Numbered from the stretch's first letter, positions 25,539-33,901 are shown. The stretch: DNA of 37,367 nucleotides from Desulfobacterales bacterium HSG17 (GCA_030377945.1 JAUCGD010000014.1:1-37367), one strand, 5' to 3'. The notes: generated from the sequence alone by a model not told the origin. Numbers and translations: made by a program.

Positions 25539-26735
25539 TTATAAAAAAGAAGTCCCGCTGCCCCCGGTCGTGGTCTTATTTTCATCGGCAGAAATCCCGA
25601 AAAACGCAGTAATACTTTCAGCCACATCGGCAAAGCTTTCCCTGATTCCCAAGTTTGATGCCGGGCAATGGGGGCGGTTTGTCAATAGCGGGACATATTC
25701 CCGGGTATGGTCCGTCCCCGTAAATCCCGGATCACAGCCATGATCGGCCGTGATAATGAGAAAATCATCCGGAGTCAAACTCTGCATGATTTCCGGCAAT
25801 TTTCCATCAATATCGGCAATTGCATCATGATATCCGACACTATCCCGGCGATGACCGAAAAGCATGTCCGTGTCCACCAGATTGACAAAAACCAGTCGCG
25901 GTGTATTTGATTTTTGCCGGAGTACTTCCAATGTTTTTTCAATGCAGGCGGGGTTGCCTTTTTCCGGGAAGCTTTGAGTGATCCCCTTTTGGTTGAATAT
26001 GTCACCTATTTTGCCGATACCGATGGTTTCAATATTGTTTTGGGCCAGGACATCGAGCAATGAACCGTTGGGTGGGTCCATGCTGTAGTCATGCCGTCCT
26101 TTGGTGCGGGTAAAGGCGCCGGGGAGACCGATAAAGGGACGGGCGATGACCCGTGCAATTTGGTAGGGGTTGCATAGTTCGCGGGCGGTTTCACATATTT
26201 GGTAAAGTTCTTGCAAAGGTACGATTTCCTCGTGGGCCGCGATTTGAAACACACTGTCGGCCGAAGTATAGGCAATCACACGTTTGCCCTGCATCTGTGC
26301 CTCCCCCAGTTCTTCAAGAATAGCTGTTCCCGAGGCAGCTTTATTTCCAATGATTTCATACCCGGTGGTCTGTTCGAATTTTTGTACCAGCTCGGCCGGA
26401 AAAGACGGATAATTCTTTGGAAATGTATGGAATGCTTCTTTTAAAATCAGTCCGGCCAGTTCCCAATGGCCGGTGGTGGTGTCCTTGCCCGGTGATTTCT
26501 CCGCCATCACACCGAATGACGTCGTGGGTTTTTCAACAGGAAGTAATCCCGGCAGGGAAACATCCAATAAAGCGGCACAATTTCCGAGCCCCATACTTTC
26601 AAGATTCGGCCATTGCGGTTTTCCGATGGCCCGGCAAATGGATAGGGCGGTATTGGCACCTGTATCGCCATAGTCGGCTGCATCCGGTAAGGCGCCGATA
26701 CCGAAGCTGTCAATGATAAGAATGATTGCACGCAT
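25539..26735 (-). CDS. deoB: Phosphopentomutase
   Basis: A 398-residue member of the alkaline phosphatase superfamily that interconverts (deoxy)ribose-1-phosphate and -5-phosphate using two Mn2+ ions. Metal and catalytic motifs: N-terminal 'IIDSFGIGALPDA' with Asp9, 'DTGANT', 'PGKDTTTGHWELAG' containing the phosphorylated Thr, 'TKGRHDYSMDPP', 'NLVDTDMLFGHRRD' and 'ITADHGCDPGFTGTDHTREYVP'. The length matches DeoB of E. coli and Bacillus. It links the two nucleoside phosphorylases to DeoC and the pentose phosphate pathway. It lies between the aldolase and binding-protein genes of the same strand. Confidence 0.95.
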   Translation of the reverse strand: MRAIILIIDSFGIGALPDAADYGDTGANTALSICRAIGKPQWPNLESMGLGNCAALLDVSLPGLLPVEKPTTSFGVMAEKSPGKDTTTGHWELAGLILKEAFHTFPKNYPSFPAELVQKFEQTTGYEIIGNKAASGTAILEELGEAQMQGKRVIAYTSADSVFQIAAHEEIVPLQELYQICETARELCNPYQIARVIARPFIGLPGAFTRTKGRHDYSMDPPNGSLLDVLAQNNIETIGIGKIGDIFNQKGITQSFPEKGNPACIEKTLEVLRQKSNTPRLVFVNLVDTDMLFGHRRDSVGYHDAIADIDGKLPEIMQSLTPDDFLIITADHGCDPGFTGTDHTREYVPLLTNRPHCPASNLGIRESFADVAESITAFFGISADENKTTTGGSGTSFL

Positions 26736-26756
26736 AAAAAATTCCTTTGTGAAAGG

Positions 26757-26842
26757 GGATTCAGCCGAAAGTGTTTAGACTGAAGGAAAATCCAAAAAAA
26801 GTGGATTAGGCTGAAGGTGTTTAGACTGAAGAAAAATCAAAA
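26757..26842. repeat. Two ~40-bp tandem repeats (TTTAGACTGAAG type) between deoC and deoB
   Basis: 26757-26797 and 26803-26842 are near-identical copies with period 46, both containing GTGTTTAGACTGAAG and followed by A-rich sequence. Related CTGAAGG/CCTTCAG words recur at the deoC 3' end (26870-26895) and at 29026-29055. On the - strand they lie between the aldolase stop and the phosphopentomutase start. Function unknown; they could fold with the CCTTCAGCCTTCAG words into a hairpin. Confidence 0.7.
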
Positions 26843-26875
26843 CCCTTTCAGTTTTCCGCCTTACCCTTAGCTCCT

Positions 26876-27541
26876 TCAGCCTTCAGCCTGAAGTTCCTTC
26901 AATATCTCCACACTGGCGCTGGCGCCTAATCGATCGGCCCCGGCGTCAATGATGGCCTTGGCGTCAGCTAGGGTTTTAACGCCTCCGGACGCTTTAATTT
27001 GCATGGAGTCGCCAACTGTTTTTTTCATCAGGGCAATATCAGTGGTGGTTGCGCCGCCGGTACCAAAACCGGTGGAGGTTTTAACAAAGTGAGCCCCGGC
27101 GGATTTTGACAGCTCACAGGCTTTTACTTTTTCCGCATCTGTCAGGTAACAGGTTTCAATAATCACTTTTACCAAGGCATTCCCGGCGGATTTAACCACG
27201 GCGGCAATATCATTTTGGACATATTCATGATTACCGGATTTCATGTGACCGATTTGAATCACCATATCGATTTCATCAGCCCCATCCAGCACGGCCCGGG
27301 TGGTTTCTGCAGCCTTGCCCTCAGTGGTGTGGGCACCCAATGGAAACCCCACCACACTGCATACTTTCACATCTGTATTGCGGAGCTCCTCTTTGACTAA
27401 TTTAACGAAACAAGGGTTTACACACACCGAGAAAAAATCATTTGCCCGCGCCTCGGCACAGATTTGCTTGACATCCGATTCAGTGGCAATGGCTTTTAAA
27501 ATGGTATGGTCAAAGTACTTGGCCAAGCTTGCTTTATCCAT
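26876..27541 (-). CDS. deoC: Deoxyribose-phosphate aldolase (class I)
   Basis: A 221-residue TIM-barrel aldolase that splits 2-deoxyribose-5-phosphate into acetaldehyde and glyceraldehyde-3-phosphate. The start at 27541 follows AAGGAGT by 8 nt; an upstream TTG would overlap that site. Catalytic residues by motif: Schiff-base Lys154 in '[10 protein letters not shown]', Lys183 in 'QIKASGGV' and Asp92 in 'DEIDMVI'. The length matches the short class of bacterial DeoC. It sits between the pyrimidine-nucleoside phosphorylase and phosphopentomutase genes and completes the route from deoxynucleosides to triose phosphate. The acetaldehyde formed would need an aldehyde or alcohol dehydrogenase encoded elsewhere. 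Confidence 0.95.
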   Translation of the reverse strand: MDKASLAKYFDHTILKAIATESDVKQICAEARANDFFSVCVNPCFVKLVKEELRNTDVKVCSVVGFPLGAHTTEGKAAETTRAVLDGADEIDMVIQIGHMKSGNHEYVQNDIAAVVKSAGNALVKVIIETCYLTDAEKVKACELSKSAGAHFVKTSTGFGTGGATTTDIALMKKTVGDSMQIKASGGVKTLADAKAIIDAGADRLGASASVEILKELQAEG

Positions 27542-27571
27542 AGTATTCAACTCCTTGCAATAAGGTTGATG

Positions 27572-28876
27572 TCAGGAAATCCGAGAGTAAATCAAAGACC
27601 GTGGCAAAACGGGATTCTCGTCGATAATGATGGCTTGTCGGAAACGCTGGGTGGCCTCAACAATATTCTCCTCATCATTCACATAAAATTCAGCAATGAT
27701 GTCGCCCGCGTTGACTTTCTCATCCAAGCGCGTTTTCATCCAGAGCCCGACGGCCGGATCAATTTGGTCTTCCTTGGTACGACGCCCGGCGCCAAGTAGA
27801 AGGGCACAAATTCCAATGTCGGATGTATTGATGGCGCTGACAATACCGCTTTTTTCAGCCGTAATGGGAACGATGCGGTTTGCCTGTGGCAGTTCGGTCG
27901 TATTCCGGCAGACCGACGGGTCACCATCCAACCCGGCAATCATTTGCTCAAGATGGTCCAGTGCTTTACCGGAAGTAAGGGCCTTGTTTAACAGGCCCAT
28001 GGCTTGGTCTTCATTTTGGGCCAAATCGGAAACAATGAGCATGTTGGCGGCAAGGGCCAGGGAAACCTCTTTTAAATCTCCTTCATGCTGCCCCTGAAGA
28101 ATTTCAATGGCTTCCCGAACTTCCAATGCATTACCCACGGCATTCCCCAAAGGTTGGTTCATATCCGTGACCAGGGCGATGGTACGGCGGCCCGCCAGTT
28201 TTCCAATTTCCACCATGGCCCGGGCAAGGTTTTCGGCATCCTCTTTTTTTTGCATAAAGGCACCGGACCCGGTTTTTACATCCAAGATAATGGCATCCGC
28301 ACCGGAAGCCAGTTTTTTACTCATCACGCTGGACGCGATCAGAGAAATATTATCCACGGTAGCGGTGACATCTCTTAAGGCATAGAGTTTTTTGTCCGCC
28401 GGCACCAAGTCTGCAGTTTGCCCGATAACACATAAACCACACTCGGACACGATTTTAAAAAATCGTTCCATGCTTTGGGAAGTGCTGGCCCCGGGAATGG
28501 ATTCCAATTTATCCAAGGTCCCCCCGGTATGTCCGAGTCCGCGTCCGGACATTTTGGCCACCTTGCCCCCACAGGCCGCCACCAGCGGTGTTGTGACTAA
28601 AGTGGTGGTATCCCCCACACCACCGGTGGAATGCTTGTCCACTTTGATCCCGGCAATGGCCGATAAATCCACTACATCACCCGAATCCCGCATGGCTACG
28701 GTTAAATCCGTGGTTTCGCGATCATCCATTTTAGAAAACCAGATGGCCATCAGAAAAGCGGCAGCCTGATAGTCCGGGATCTTTCCGGATACATATCCGT
28801 CAATAAAAAACCGGATTTCATCAGTTGATAGTGTTTGGCCGTTTCGTTTTTTTAAAATTATTTCGGGAAAGTGCAT
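27572..28876 (-). CDS. Pyrimidine-nucleoside/thymidine phosphorylase
   Basis: A 434-residue member of the DeoA/Pdp family, which cleaves thymidine, deoxyuridine and (for Pdp) uridine with phosphate. Motifs: 'IILKKRNGQTLSTDEI' at the N terminus, 'DKHSTGGVGDTTTL' (phosphate binding), and the signature 'SGRGLGHTGGTLDKLESIPG', then 'TATVDNISLIASSVMSKK' and 'DVKTGSGAFM'. The Pdp-like 'KHSTGGVGD' and overall length do not let me separate the thymidine-specific DeoA from the broad Pdp by eye. It is the first gene of the - strand set, 30 bp ahead of deoC. The promoter presumably lies in the 28877-29203 gap, shared with the divergent deaminase genes. Confidence 0.92.
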   Translation of the reverse strand: MHFPEIILKKRNGQTLSTDEIRFFIDGYVSGKIPDYQAAAFLMAIWFSKMDDRETTDLTVAMRDSGDVVDLSAIAGIKVDKHSTGGVGDTTTLVTTPLVAACGGKVAKMSGRGLGHTGGTLDKLESIPGASTSQSMERFFKIVSECGLCVIGQTADLVPADKKLYALRDVTATVDNISLIASSVMSKKLASGADAIILDVKTGSGAFMQKKEDAENLARAMVEIGKLAGRRTIALVTDMNQPLGNAVGNALEVREAIEILQGQHEGDLKEVSLALAANMLIVSDLAQNEDQAMGLLNKALTSGKALDHLEQMIAGLDGDPSVCRNTTELPQANRIVPITAEKSGIVSAINTSDIGICALLLGAGRRTKEDQIDPAVGLWMKTRLDEKVNAGDIIAEFYVNDEENIVEATQRFRQAIIIDENPVLPRSLIYSRIS

Positions 28877-29203
28877 GGTATTCCTCGTGTGAGGTGGCTA
28901 TATTTAGTAAAGAAGTCGGCGATAACTATATCAGAGAGCTTGGAAAAGATACAAGGAATTAGTTTTACAATTCGTTGAATTCCCTTGAACAACATGGGGA
29001 GAATTTGGTAGCAACCAATAAAGGTTTGAAGGCTGAAGGAAAAAAATGCCTGAAGGGCAAAGGCAACGAAACAGAGCACATTATAATTGTCGGGTTTGAC
29101 CTTTTTAGACCTTAAGCCTAATTGCTAATGAGAATTGTGTCCCGGCAGTAGAAGAGAAACACTACCGCCCATTGAAATATAAATAAAAATTGTAGTGAAA
29201 TTT
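28877..29203. other. Divergent promoter region between nucleoside catabolic operons
   Basis: About 330 bp with no supported gene. It must hold the promoters for the - strand phosphorylase/aldolase set and the + strand deaminase set. I see TTGACC at 29096-29101 but no good -10 at the right distance, and no clear operator palindrome. GAAGGCTGAAGG and CCTGAAGGG words at 29026-29055 belong to the CTGAAGG-type dispersed repeats also seen near 26.8 kb. Confidence 0.5.
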
Positions 29204-29707
29204 ATGGATGATAGAAAATACATGCAAATCGCTTTGGAAGGTGCCCGAAAGGCTCTGGAACAAGGCGAATTTCCAGTGGGCTGCATTGTGGTCTGCCAAG
29301 GTAAGGTGATCGCTGATGGTCGGCGAATCAACAGCCGGGGAGACGCTACCAACGAGACCGATCATGCTGAAATGAATGCATTGCGGTCGCTCACCTTACA
29401 ACGGGCGGAATTGACGGCTCAAAAGGCGACTCTATACTGTACCATGGAACCTTGTCTGATGTGTTACGGTGCAATTTTATTGAGTGGCATCACCCGCATC
29501 GTCTGGGCGTTTGAGGATGCCATGGGCGGCGGTACGGCTTGTGATTTGTCCCGTTTAACGCCTTTGTACCGGGATGCTGAAATCGAAATCGTGCCAAATG
29601 TCATGCGCCGGAAAAGCCTGATATTGTTTCAGAATTTTTTTCAAAATCCGGTCAATGAGTACTGGAAAGGTAGTTTTTTAGCCGATTATACGCTGGATCA
29701 AAAATAA
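29204..29707 (+). CDS. Nucleoside/nucleobase deaminase (cytidine deaminase-like zinc fold)
   Basis: A 167-residue zinc-dependent deaminase; ATG 29204 is preferred over the GTG at 29195, though neither has a strong ribosome-binding site. Zinc and catalytic residues are clear: H54-A-E56 ('TDHAEMNAL') and C84-x-x-C87 ('MEPCLMCYGAI'). The family includes TadA (tRNA A34), guanine deaminase, cytosine deaminase and others. TadA usually reads PCPMCAGA; the 'LMCYGAILLSGITRIVWAFEDAMGGG' region and the C-terminal extension differ. Together with its place 26 nt before an adenosine deaminase gene, this favours a small-molecule substrate, but tRNA modification cannot be excluded. Confidence 0.85.
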   Translation: MDDRKYMQIALEGARKALEQGEFPVGCIVVCQGKVIADGRRINSRGDATNETDHAEMNALRSLTLQRAELTAQKATLYCTMEPCLMCYGAILLSGITRIVWAFEDAMGGGTACDLSRLTPLYRDAEIEIVPNVMRRKSLILFQNFFQNPVNEYWKGSFLADYTLDQK

Positions 29708-29733
29708 CCAAAACCAACCTACAGGCAGGGAAT

Positions 29734-30975
29734 ATGACAGCCAAACCCATTGAAACGGAAACGAGCGGGCTGAAAGAGACTGTTTTACAGCTGCCCAAGA
29801 GTGATTTACATTTACATCTGGATGGTTCCTTACGTCTTCCCACCTTGATTGAGCTGGCCCGTGAAATGAAGTTTGATCTTCCCAGCCAAACGGTGGAAGG
29901 CCTTCAGGAAACCCTGTTCAAAGATAGCTACGCCAGCCTGGAAGAATATTTGACAACTTTTTATTATTCCTGTGCGGTTATGCAAACCCCGGAACAACTG
30001 GAACGGATTGCTTTTGAACTGGCGGAAGATTGTCAGGCAGAAGGGGTTCGTTATATCGAAGTACGCTACGCCCCCCAGTTGCATATCAATGCCAATATGG
30101 ATGTTCGAGAAGTATTGCTATCCGTCAATAGGGGACTTTTAAAGGCCCAAACAGAATTTAATCATCGGCCGGAAGTGAAAACAGGCCAAGAGCCACCGTT
30201 TCATTACGGTATCATTGCCTGTGCCCTGCGCAATTTCGGTCCTTTTTCTCCTTATTTTAAAAAATTTATCGCTGTTCATGAATTTTCAAGCCTCAAATCC
30301 GCCGGGAAATTGGCCTCTTTGGAACTCGCCAAAAGCGCGGTCCATGTGCGCAATGAAACCGGTATCCCCATTGTGGGGTTTGATCTTGCCGGTGCAGAAG
30401 CCGGTTACCCGGCAGCCGACCATCGACGGGCCTTCCAATATGCCCATGAAGCCTTCTTGCACAAGAGCGTTCATGCGGGTGAGGCTTATGGCCCGGAATC
30501 GATTTTTCAGGCCATTACCGAATTGCATGCCGATCGCATCGGTCACGGCTATTTAATTTTTGATACATCCCGCATTGAAAGTGAACGCATCATTGATAAG
30601 GAAAAATATGTCCGCAATTTGTGCCGGTATGTGGCCGACCAACGCATCACCATTGAAGTTTGCTTAACGAGCAATATGCAAACCAATCCCGAACTTCATG
30701 ATTTAACCAGGCATACTTTTGGGCGCATGCTGGCCGAGGGCCTCTCAACCACGTTTTGTACGGACAACCGCACCGTCAGCAAAACCAGTATGACCAAAGA
30801 AATTATGACGGCGCTGAATACGTTTCCCATTACTCCCCGGGAACTTCGCAATTGTGTGATCAATGGGTTCAAACGCAGTTTTTTTCCGGGGCCGTATGTA
30901 GACAAACGAAAATTTGTACGGCAGTGTATTGATTATTATGATCAGGTTGCGGCAACGCACGCGCAATTAACTTGA
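29734..30975 (+). CDS. add: Adenosine deaminase (catalytic residues intact)
   Basis: A 413-residue amidohydrolase-fold enzyme converting (deoxy)adenosine to (deoxy)inosine, which the purine nucleoside phosphorylase nearby could then cleave. AGGCAGGG precedes the ATG. Metal and catalytic residues by motif: H26 and H28 ('DLHLHLDGSLR'), H247 and E250 ('VHAGEAYGPES'), H271 ('RIGHG') and D344 ('FCTDNRT'). The second acidic residue of the usual 'TDD' is Asn345, a variant I recall from other bacterial adenosine deaminases. There is no signal peptide. It is followed, across a 122-bp repeat element, by a clear paralog (31124) that shares most of its length but has lost key residues. Confidence 0.9.
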   Translation: MTAKPIETETSGLKETVLQLPKSDLHLHLDGSLRLPTLIELAREMKFDLPSQTVEGLQETLFKDSYASLEEYLTTFYYSCAVMQTPEQLERIAFELAEDCQAEGVRYIEVRYAPQLHINANMDVREVLLSVNRGLLKAQTEFNHRPEVKTGQEPPFHYGIIACALRNFGPFSPYFKKFIAVHEFSSLKSAGKLASLELAKSAVHVRNETGIPIVGFDLAGAEAGYPAADHRRAFQYAHEAFLHKSVHAGEAYGPESIFQAITELHADRIGHGYLIFDTSRIESERIIDKEKYVRNLCRYVADQRITIEVCLTSNMQTNPELHDLTRHTFGRMLAEGLSTTFCTDNRTVSKTSMTKEIMTALNTFPITPRELRNCVINGFKRSFFPGPYVDKRKFVRQCIDYYDQVAATHAQLT

Positions 30976-31097
30976 TGGCTTCGTAAAAAGTTCAATATCT
31001 TCGTTGCGCTTCGCTTAAAAAGAGCTCAGTATACGCCTAGTACACCTCACCCTTTCTAACCTCGCGCGTCTTGACCTTGGATCTTTTTATGGAGCCA
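30976..31097. repeat. 122-bp inverted-repeat element (MITE/REP-like) between the two deaminase paralogs
   Basis: The ends TGGCTTCGTAAAAAG (30976-30990) and CTTTTTATGGAGCCA (31083-31097) are inverted copies with two mismatches. The interior is non-coding and begins TTCAATATCTTCGTTGCGCTTC. Elements with such ends recur between genes in many Desulfobacterota genomes, from memory. A related half-site, TGGTCTCGCAAAAAGTCG, occurs at about 33305-33322. The element fills nearly all the gap between the two adenosine-deaminase-like genes, leaving only the ribosome-binding site of the second. Confidence 0.75.
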
Positions 31098-31123
31098 TTA
31101 ATATTTATTCGGAGGGGGCAAGC

Positions 31124-32350
31124 ATGAAACAAAATAACGCATTACGGGCTTTGATTCGGGAGATCCCCAAAAATGATATCCATGTGCATCTGGATGGTTC
31201 GCTGCGTCTGGATACCCTGATCGAGATTGCGGGACGGGAAGGCATTGCGCTGCCGGGCAAAACGCCTGAAGAACTGACGCGGACGTTGTTCAAGGACAAT
31301 TACGATAATCTTGAGGATTATTTGGAGTCTTTCAATATTTCCTGCAAGGTCATGCAAAATCCGGAAAACATTGAACGTATTGCGTATGAACTGGCCATCG
31401 ACAATCAAGCCGAAGGGGTCTGCTATCTGGAGGTCCGATTCGCTCCGCAGTTGCATATGAATGCACAAATGAGCCTGAGAGGCGTTTTTACCGCGGTTAA
31501 CAGCGGCCTTTTGCGGGCACAGAAGGAATATAACCGCACCGCGGCGGTGAAGGATGGAACAAAACCCCCATTTTACTACGGCATTATCGGGAGTGCGCTA
31601 CGTCGTTTTGATTCCTGGTCCCCCTATTATAAAGAATTCCTGGCAGTTCATCAGCATTCCAAATCAGATCAAATTGTCGGTATGGCTTCCTTGGAATTGG
31701 CCAAGGCCATCGTTAAAATTCGAGATAAAACCGGCCTGCCCATTGTCGGTCTTGATTTGTCCGGTCCGGAGGCAGGAAATCGACCCCGGCACCACCGGCG
31801 GGCATTTCAGTATGTTCATGAGGCTTTTATGCATAAAACGGTTCATGCCGGGGAAGCTTATGGGCCGGAATCTATTTTTGAAGCCATCTCAGAACTGCAT
31901 GCCGATCGCATTGGGGATGGTTTTTTTCTGTTTGATCCATCAAAAATTAGAGATCCGCGCATCACGGACCGCGAAAAATATATTCATGATCTCGTGCAGT
32001 ACATCGCTAATAAAAGGATTACCATAGAAGTAAACCTCACCAGTTCTGTTATGACCGAACCGACCTTGACCGATGTAAAAGCGCATTCCTTCGGCAAAAT
32101 GCTGGAACATAAGATTTCTACAGCCTTTTGCACCAACAGCCGAACCGCTTGTCAAACCACCATTACAGATGAAATTTTAACCGCCTGGGAACATTTTCCG
32201 CTGGACCGAAAGCTTTTACGGGATAGTATTATCTATGGTTTCAAACGCAGCTTTTTCCCGGGCAGTTATATGGAAAAAAGAGCGTTCGTGCGTCAATGCA
32301 TTACAACCTATGAAAAACTGACGGAAAGCAATCCCTTACTGGACCGCTAA
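31124..32350 (+). CDS. Adenosine deaminase-like protein lacking catalytic residues
   Basis: A 408-residue paralog of the adenosine deaminase just upstream, co-linear over its whole length, with a strong GGAGGGGG site ahead of the ATG. It keeps H20/H22 ('DIHVHLDGSLR') and H241/E244 ('VHAGEAYGPES'). However, the catalytic His of 'RIGHG' is Asp265 ('RIGDG') and the metal-binding Asp of 'TDN' is Asn338 ('TNS'). In well-studied adenosine deaminases these two positions act as general base/catalytic His and zinc ligand, so ordinary deamination is unlikely. The reading frame is intact and otherwise well conserved, which argues against a decaying pseudogene and for a changed role: another substrate, a regulatory pseudoenzyme or a nucleoside binder. 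Its stop overlaps the end of the convergent radical SAM gene by 4 nt. Confidence 0.85.
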   Translation: MKQNNALRALIREIPKNDIHVHLDGSLRLDTLIEIAGREGIALPGKTPEELTRTLFKDNYDNLEDYLESFNISCKVMQNPENIERIAYELAIDNQAEGVCYLEVRFAPQLHMNAQMSLRGVFTAVNSGLLRAQKEYNRTAAVKDGTKPPFYYGIIGSALRRFDSWSPYYKEFLAVHQHSKSDQIVGMASLELAKAIVKIRDKTGLPIVGLDLSGPEAGNRPRHHRRAFQYVHEAFMHKTVHAGEAYGPESIFEAISELHADRIGDGFFLFDPSKIRDPRITDREKYIHDLVQYIANKRITIEVNLTSSVMTEPTLTDVKAHSFGKMLEHKISTAFCTNSRTACQTTITDEILTAWEHFPLDRKLLRDSIIYGFKRSFFPGSYMEKRAFVRQCITTYEKLTESNPLLDR

Positions 32351-33303
32351 GGGAGAAAAAAAAAGCGTCTTGGCTTATCCAACCGCTTGATACCAGCTTT
32401 TTCAGCTTCCAGAAGTGCGTAGTTGAATTCTGCTGTTGTAACAGCACGATTGATTTCGGGCGTTTTCCCGGCCTGGAATAAAGGTCGATACTGGGGCATG
32501 ATGTTGACATAGGTGTTTCGTGAAATCTGTTCGGCAATAAATTTCATAACCCGGGCGGTACCGGCTTGGTTGTGCGGTAGGACCAGGTGTCGTATCAAAA
32601 GTCCTTTTTCAGCGATGTTTTCGCGGTTGGTACAAAGATCTCCCACTTGGCGGTGCATTTCCATAAGAGCGTTACATGCAATTTTTCTGTAATTCTTTGC
32701 CTGACAAGTTTTTTCGGCTATCTTTTCTTCCCAGAATTTGAAATCCGGCATGTAAATATCAATCACATCGGCTAATAATTGTAAGGCGGAAATACGATCA
32801 TACCCGCTGCTGTTATACACAAGGGGCAGAGTGAGACCGTTTTCAGCCGCAATCTTAACGGCCGTCAGAATTTGTGGGATTACATGGGAAGGGGTGACGA
32901 AATTAATATTATGGCAACCCATACCGGCCAGCTCGAGCATAATTCCGGCTAATTCATTGGGGATCAGGGCGCGGCCTTGACCATGATGGCTGATGTCGAA
33001 ATTCTGACAAAATGAGCACAAGAGGTTGCAGTTGGAAAAGAATATTGTTCCAGAGCCATGTCGACCCACCAAGGGTGCTTCCTCGCCCATGTGGGCGTGA
33101 TAGGAGGCAACAATGGCCATTTTTCCGGTGTTACAATGTCCGGTCTCACCTGCTTGGCGATTTACCCGGCATTTTCGCGGGCATAGTGCGCAATTTTCCA
33201 TCATTTTAGTTGTGGCAAGGATGCGCCGGTCCAGTTCACCGGTTTCCAGAAGGTTCAGGTAACCCGGTATGAAGGCCATACGATTCTCCCTGGTCCTAAG
33301 CAT
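32347..33303 (-). CDS. Radical SAM protein, PflX/COG1313-like (PFL-activase homolog)
   Basis: A 318-residue iron-sulfur protein. The radical SAM cluster motif is C92-NLL-C96-SF-C99. An extra N-terminal cysteine set C38/C41/C45/C57 ('CALCPRKCRVNR...GHCNTG') is the hallmark of the COG1313 group, which resembles pyruvate-formate-lyase activating enzymes. 'NFVTPSHVIPQIL' and 'YNSSGYD' are also typical of that group. These proteins cleave S-adenosylmethionine to generate a radical; the target of this subgroup is unknown to me, and no glycyl-radical enzyme gene lies in the window. The gene stands alone on the - strand, convergent with the deaminase paralog. An alternative start at Met9 is possible. 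Confidence 0.88.
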   Translation of the reverse strand: MLRTRENRMAFIPGYLNLLETGELDRRILATTKMMENCALCPRKCRVNRQAGETGHCNTGKMAIVASYHAHMGEEAPLVGRHGSGTIFFSNCNLLCSFCQNFDISHHGQGRALIPNELAGIMLELAGMGCHNINFVTPSHVIPQILTAVKIAAENGLTLPLVYNSSGYDRISALQLLADVIDIYMPDFKFWEEKIAEKTCQAKNYRKIACNALMEMHRQVGDLCTNRENIAEKGLLIRHLVLPHNQAGTARVMKFIAEQISRNTYVNIMPQYRPLFQAGKTPEINRAVTTAEFNYALLEAEKAGIKRLDKPRRFFFLP

Positions 33304-33445
33304 TGGTGGTCTCGCAAAAAGTCGATTTTGTATGATTGAATGACAATCATCGATTCATCAAAATAGTTTTACAGAACCGACAGCATTGACAACCCTATAT
33401 TTGGACATTACCTCTTTTCTAAACGAAATACCATGGGAGGGAATC

Positions 33446-33901
33446 ATGAGTGAGACCAGACCATTTTTATATCGATGTACATCCTGCGGCACCAAGAACA
33501 AGATCCCGGGGGATAAACTTTCTGCTGCCCCCAATTGCGGTCGCTGCCAAACCACACTGGATACCGGCGAATTATTCCTGGCCCAACCCATTAACGTTAA
33601 TGCACGTGATTTTGACGAAAAAATCATAAAATCACCTATACCGGTATTGCTGGATTGCTGGGCTGAGTGGTGCAGCGCCTGCCACTCGTTTTCGCCGGTG
33701 GTTCAGGAATTGGGCCGGATCATGGCACAGCGGGTGCGGGTGGCTAAAATAAATGTCGATCAGAATCCCGAAATCAGCGGAAAATATAATATTATGAGCC
33801 TGCCAACCTGTTTGGTTTTTGATGGGGGAGAAGTGCGGGAGCGGTTTGTGGGGGCGATTGATAAGAATGAGGCGCTTCTTAAGATGGCCAAATACACTTG
33901 A
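33446..33901 (+). CDS. Thioredoxin 2-like protein with N-terminal zinc motif and WCSAC active site
   Basis: A 151-residue thioredoxin; GGGAGG lies 5 nt before ATG 33446, so I reject the longer frame from 33386. The N-terminal part holds C11/C14 and C31/C34, the zinc-binding pattern of thioredoxin 2 (TrxC). The thioredoxin fold follows (about 47-151) with active-site C76-S-A-C79 in 'EWCSACHSF' and cis-Pro in 'SLPTCLVF'. Most thioredoxins have WCGPC; the Ser-Ala pair should change redox potential and reactivity. The cysteine after the cis-Pro (PTC) is also unusual. It is followed by a + strand group of unknown protein, LolA-like carrier and NadA, but 65 nt separate them. TrxC proteins often serve in oxidative-stress defence. 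Confidence 0.9.
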   Translation: MSETRPFLYRCTSCGTKNKIPGDKLSAAPNCGRCQTTLDTGELFLAQPINVNARDFDEKIIKSPIPVLLDCWAEWCSACHSFSPVVQELGRIMAQRVRVAKINVDQNPEISGKYNIMSLPTCLVFDGGEVRERFVGAIDKNEALLKMAKYT

